Assembly: GCA_947302065.1 (NCBI GenBank)
Contig: CAMYUO010000069.1
Coordinates: 1-7,788, forward strand
Direction of reading: 5' to 3'
Length of the DNA: 7,788 bases
Source: an uncultured Clostridia bacterium
GTDB lineage: Bacteria > Bacillota > Clostridia > Oscillospirales > Ruminococcaceae
Positions within the stretch are counted from its first letter, which is position 1, and each line of letters begins with the position of its first letter. Positions 5,859-7,788 of the stretch are shown one piece after another. Made by a program: the position numbers and the translations under genes. The notes under the pieces are model-generated. The model had not been told where the DNA came from and made no database searches. It was given only the letters and a program-made list of their open reading frames with translations.

Positions 5859-6548
5859 ATGAGCTTCAGCGATAAGGAGCAGGCAGAGCGTTTTCCTTTG
5901 TATCACAGGGTGCGCAATGATCACGATATCAACGTTTACATAGAAGAGCAGAACAAGTCGATGCACGCAATGGGCTTTACAGAGCACAGCTTTGCGCATA
6001 TCGGCGTTGTGGCTGAGCGTGTGGGATACATCCTTGAAACGCTCGGCGAGGACGACCACACTATCGACCTTGCGCTGACAGCTGCGTGGATGCACGATCT
6101 CGGCAACGTCGTAAACCGTGTCGATCACAGCCAGTCGGGTGCGCTGATGACATTTTATCTGCTCGACAAAATGGGGATACCTGCAGAGGACATCGCACCT
6201 ATCGTGCGTGCGATAGGCAATCACGATGAGGGCAGTGGAGTTCCCGTGAGCAGCATGGCGGCTGCGCTTATCCTTGCAGATAAATCCGATGTGCGTCGCA
6301 GCAGAGTACAGGACAATGTCGAGGACTTTGACATACACGACAGGGTCAACTACTCGGTCAAAACGTCTATCCTGAAGATAAATCAGGAGCACACGGCGAT
6401 AAAGCTCAAGCTCGAGCTTGACACACGCTACGGTGAGATAGGCGACTATTTCGAGATATTCATGGAGCGTATGCTTTTGTGCCGCAGGGCAGCAGCTTTT
6501 CTCAAACTCGAATTTCATCTGATAATCAACGAGCAGACGCTTATGTAA
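5859..6548 (+). CDS. HD-domain metal-dependent phosphohydrolase
   Basis: Cytoplasmic protein of 229 residues with the HD superfamily metal ligands: H47 (in EHSFAHIG, 42-49), H79-D80 (AAWMHDLGN, 75-83), H122 (IGNHDE, 119-124) and D141 (ILADKSD, 138-144). HD enzymes hydrolyse phosphomonoester or phosphodiester bonds in nucleotides and related molecules. The particular substrate of this branch is not known to me. It lacks the GYP motif of c-di-GMP phosphodiesterases, so it should not be paired with the cyclase on that basis. A conserved-looking region after the HD core (DIHDRVNYSVK, 158-168, and DYFEIFMERMLLCRRAAAFL, 196-215) is typical of a widespread stand-alone HD family found in Firmicutes and archaea. 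GGAGGT (5845-5850) is 8 nt before the ATG. It is monocistronic, between its own promoter and terminator. Confidence 0.87.
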   Translation: MSFSDKEQAERFPLYHRVRNDHDINVYIEEQNKSMHAMGFTEHSFAHIGVVAERVGYILETLGEDDHTIDLALTAAWMHDLGNVVNRVDHSQSGALMTFYLLDKMGIPAEDIAPIVRAIGNHDEGSGVPVSSMAAALILADKSDVRRSRVQDNVEDFDIHDRVNYSVKTSILKINQEHTAIKLKLELDTRYGEIGDYFEIFMERMLLCRRAAAFLKLEFHLIINEQTLM

Positions 6549-6561
6549 AGACAAAAACAAT

Positions 6562-6594
6562 GCCGTTCGGGTCAGCGATCCGAGCGGCTATTTT
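6562..6594 (+). terminator. Terminator of the HD-phosphohydrolase gene
   Basis: GCCGTTCGGGTC (6562-6573) and GATCCGAGCGGC (6577-6588) form a 12-bp stem with two G-U pairs and a 3-nt AGC loop, followed by TATTTT. The T-tract is short, but the stem is strong and it begins 13 nt after the stop codon. Confidence 0.78.
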
Positions 6595-6601
6595 GCAACT
6601 G

Positions 6602-6629
6602 AAAAAACGCCTGCACTACTGCACAAGCG
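6602..6629 (-). terminator. Possible minus-strand terminator in the intergenic gap
   Basis: On the minus strand CGCTTGTGC (6629-6621) pairs with GTGCAGGCG (6616-6608) using three G-U pairs around a 4-nt AGTA loop, then runs into six T (6607-6602). On the plus strand the same positions give A-C mismatches, so the orientation preference is leftward. No leftward gene is visible to its right, so it either ends an unannotated small RNA or is a chance structure. Confidence 0.4.
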
Positions 6630-6732
6630 CTTTGGATATTTGTTGTGATCTGTGGTTGTTTTGTTATTTCCCTTTCTCTGATTATAGAATAACATATGTT
6701 TTGAGTTTTTTCAATAGACAATATTTTCGTGT

Positions 6733-6771
6733 GTGTAGCAAAAACTACACAAGGGCAGGGTGGTGTAGTTT
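6733..6771. repeat. Three-half-site repeat GTGTAG / CTACAC / GTGTAG
   Basis: GTGTAG (6733-6738) is inverted as CTACAC (6745-6750) and repeated as GTGTAG (6763-6768). AAACTACAC (6742-6750) and GTGTAGTTT (6763-6771) form a perfect 9-bp inverted repeat with a 12-nt loop, which competes with the upstream 6-bp pairing. It lies about 50 bp before the -35 box of the reductase promoter, so it may be an upstream regulator-binding cluster. If transcribed, it would be a pair of alternative hairpins. Confidence 0.45.
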
Positions 6772-6817
6772 ATTTTACGAATTGTATGAAAATTGTCGTG
6801 AATGCGGAATGATTTTG

Positions 6818-6846
6818 TTGACTTTTATCAAGGAATATGCTATACT
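6818..6846 (+). promoter_or_regulatory. Promoter of the aldo/keto reductase gene
   Basis: TTGACT (6818-6823), 17-nt spacer, TATACT (6841-6846) with a TGC extended -10. Transcription would start near 6853, leaving a leader of about 30 nt. Confidence 0.82.
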
Positions 6847-6881
6847 CAGTTTACACAGAAAACTTAGGGGGGATGAGAAAA

Positions 6882-7788
6882 TTGAAGATGTTAAACATAA
6901 AGGGCGGTCCGCAGAATGTCTCTGCGATAGTGCAGGGCTGTATGAGGATGCCTGCGCTGACAAAGGAAAAAGCTGCCGAGGTCATACGCACGGCTTACGA
7001 CTGCGGCGTGAACTTTTTCGACCATGCGACCTGCTATGGTGCGGGCGAGGCAGAGGTGCGGTTTCGTGAGGCGTTCGCCCTGACGGGCTTGAAGCGTGAG
7101 GATATCTATATCCAGAGCAAGTGCGGAATCTGCCCGGAGCGGTCGGAGTTTGACTGGACAAAGGAGAATATCCTTGAAAGCGTTGACGGCATACTGCAAA
7201 GGCTCGGCACGGACTATCTCGACACGCTGCTGCTGCACAGACCCGACCTGCTGTTTGATCCCGAGGAGGTCGCAGAGGCTTTCGACACGCTCGAAAAGGC
7301 AGGCAAGGTCAGGTGGTTCGGTGTGAGCAACCTTGTGCCGATGCAGTGTGAGCTGCTGAAAAAATACGTTTCGCAGCCGCTTGTCATCAATCAGGTGCAG
7401 CTGTCGCTGGAGCAGTCACAGCTGATAGACCAGGCGCTTTATATGAACAACAAGACCACCGAGCTTTCGGTAAACCGTGACGGCAATGCGCTCGATTATT
7501 GCCGTCTGAATGATATGACGGTGCAGGCGTGGTCGCCGCTGCAGAAGGGAATGTTCGGCGGCTCGTTCATCGGAGACCCCGAGTTCCCCGAGCTGAATAA
7601 GGCGCTTGATGAGATCGCACAGCGTGAGGGCGTTTCAAAGGCGGCTGTGGCGATCGCGTGGATACTGCGCCACCCTGCGAAGATGCAGGCGGTGATCGGA
7701 ACGATGTCTCCCGAGCACATAAAAGATGCCTGTGCAGCGTGCGATGCCAATATTTCACACAACGACTGGTATAAGTTATATCTTGCTT
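6882..7788 (+). CDS. Aldo/keto reductase, YdhF-like (3' end cut by window)
   Basis: NAD(P)H-dependent reduction of a carbonyl substrate in a TIM-barrel enzyme; the physiological substrate is unknown. The catalytic tetrad is complete: D47 and Y52 (FFDHATCYGAGEAE, 45-58), K80 (IQSKCG) and H119 (TLLLHRPD). Later family motifs include WFGVSN, INQVQLSL, QAWSPLQKG and a C-terminal IAWILRHPAKMQAVIGT cofactor-binding region. About 302 residues are present, and only a short tail seems to be missing. The start is ambiguous. TTG at 6882 is chosen because AGGGGGG (6866-6872) is 9 nt upstream and it gives MKMLNIKGG, a typical N-terminus. ATG at 6873 abuts the ribosome binding site, and ATG at 6888 is 15 nt away from it. 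The gene is monocistronic as far as can be seen. Confidence 0.9.
   Translation, partial: MKMLNIKGGPQNVSAIVQGCMRMPALTKEKAAEVIRTAYDCGVNFFDHATCYGAGEAEVRFREAFALTGLKREDIYIQSKCGICPERSEFDWTKENILESVDGILQRLGTDYLDTLLLHRPDLLFDPEEVAEAFDTLEKAGKVRWFGVSNLVPMQCELLKKYVSQPLVINQVQLSLEQSQLIDQALYMNNKTTELSVNRDGNALDYCRLNDMTVQAWSPLQKGMFGGSFIGDPEFPELNKALDEIAQREGVSKAAVAIAWILRHPAKMQAVIGTMSPEHIKDACAACDANISHNDWYKLYLA

Larger units (their letters stand above)
6595..6817. other. Intergenic region with no detectable gene
   Basis: Between the HD-gene terminator and the reductase promoter no reading frame has both a start with a ribosome binding site and plausible coding content. The stretch is AT-rich and holds the minus-strand terminator-like hairpin (6602-6629), a minus-strand TATAAT (6686-6681) whose nearest -35-like TTGAAA (6714-6709) is 22 nt away and therefore poorly spaced, and the GTGTAG/CTACAC repeats (6733-6771). 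Confidence 0.6.

Noticed and set aside
5859..6548. Reading the HD protein as a c-di-GMP phosphodiesterase that opposes the cyclase
   Set aside because: The HD-GYP signature is missing. Only the basic HD metal ligands are present, so the shared c-di-GMP theme is not supported.
6479..7069. 196-codon plus-strand frame bridging the end of the HD gene and the start of the reductase
   Set aside because: It runs through a terminator and a promoter and overlaps two real genes in another frame. The translation shows no motif.

Overview
The window looks like chromosomal DNA of a Gram-positive gut-type anaerobe of the Clostridia, most likely Ruminococcus or a close Oscillospiraceae relative. This is inferred from strong AGGAGG-type ribosome binding sites, near-consensus TTGACA-N17-TATAAT promoters in AT-rich gaps, U-tract terminators, and protein families (Cache/HAMP/GGDEF sensor, clostridial-type flavodoxin, PoNi-like immunity protein, YdhF-like aldo/keto reductase) that read like members of that group. 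No RNA gene, insertion sequence, phage gene or CRISPR array was seen.

Layout. (1) At the left edge the first 14 codons of an exported protein run leftward (1-42), divergent from (2) a probable three-gene rightward operon: a membrane-bound diguanylate cyclase (241-1728), a Sfp-type 4'-phosphopantetheinyl transferase (1802-2485), and a membrane cytochrome-like domain fused to a flavodoxin domain (2500-3603). The operon ends at a strong terminator (3613-3652). (3) A compact autonomous unit follows: promoter, long purine-rich leader, a 32-codon cationic membrane miniprotein (3773-3871) and its own terminator (3902-3938). (4) A leftward two-gene operon (5693 to 3985) encodes a GNAT acetyltransferase fused to an unrecognised C-terminal domain, coupled by an ATGA overlap to a PoNi-like (DUF1910/DUF1911) immunity protein. 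(5) Divergent from it is an HD-domain phosphohydrolase (5859-6548). (6) A gap of about 330 bp holds a terminator, a possible opposite-strand terminator, a three-half-site repeat and a promoter. It leads into an aldo/keto reductase (6882 to the right edge) that is cut off by the window.

How the genes work together. The clearest functional links are within operons. The cyclase would turn an extracellular signal into c-di-GMP, but no c-di-GMP receptor is visible here. The transferase activates carrier proteins that lie elsewhere. The cytochrome-flavodoxin protein looks like a membrane electron-transfer device. The acetyltransferase-immunity pair is the most accessory-looking part. The immunity-like gene has no recognisable toxin partner in the window, so it is either an orphan defence gene or part of an undescribed two-gene module. 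The best leads for something new are the miniprotein unit, the acetyltransferase-immunity pair and the cytochrome-flavodoxin fusion.
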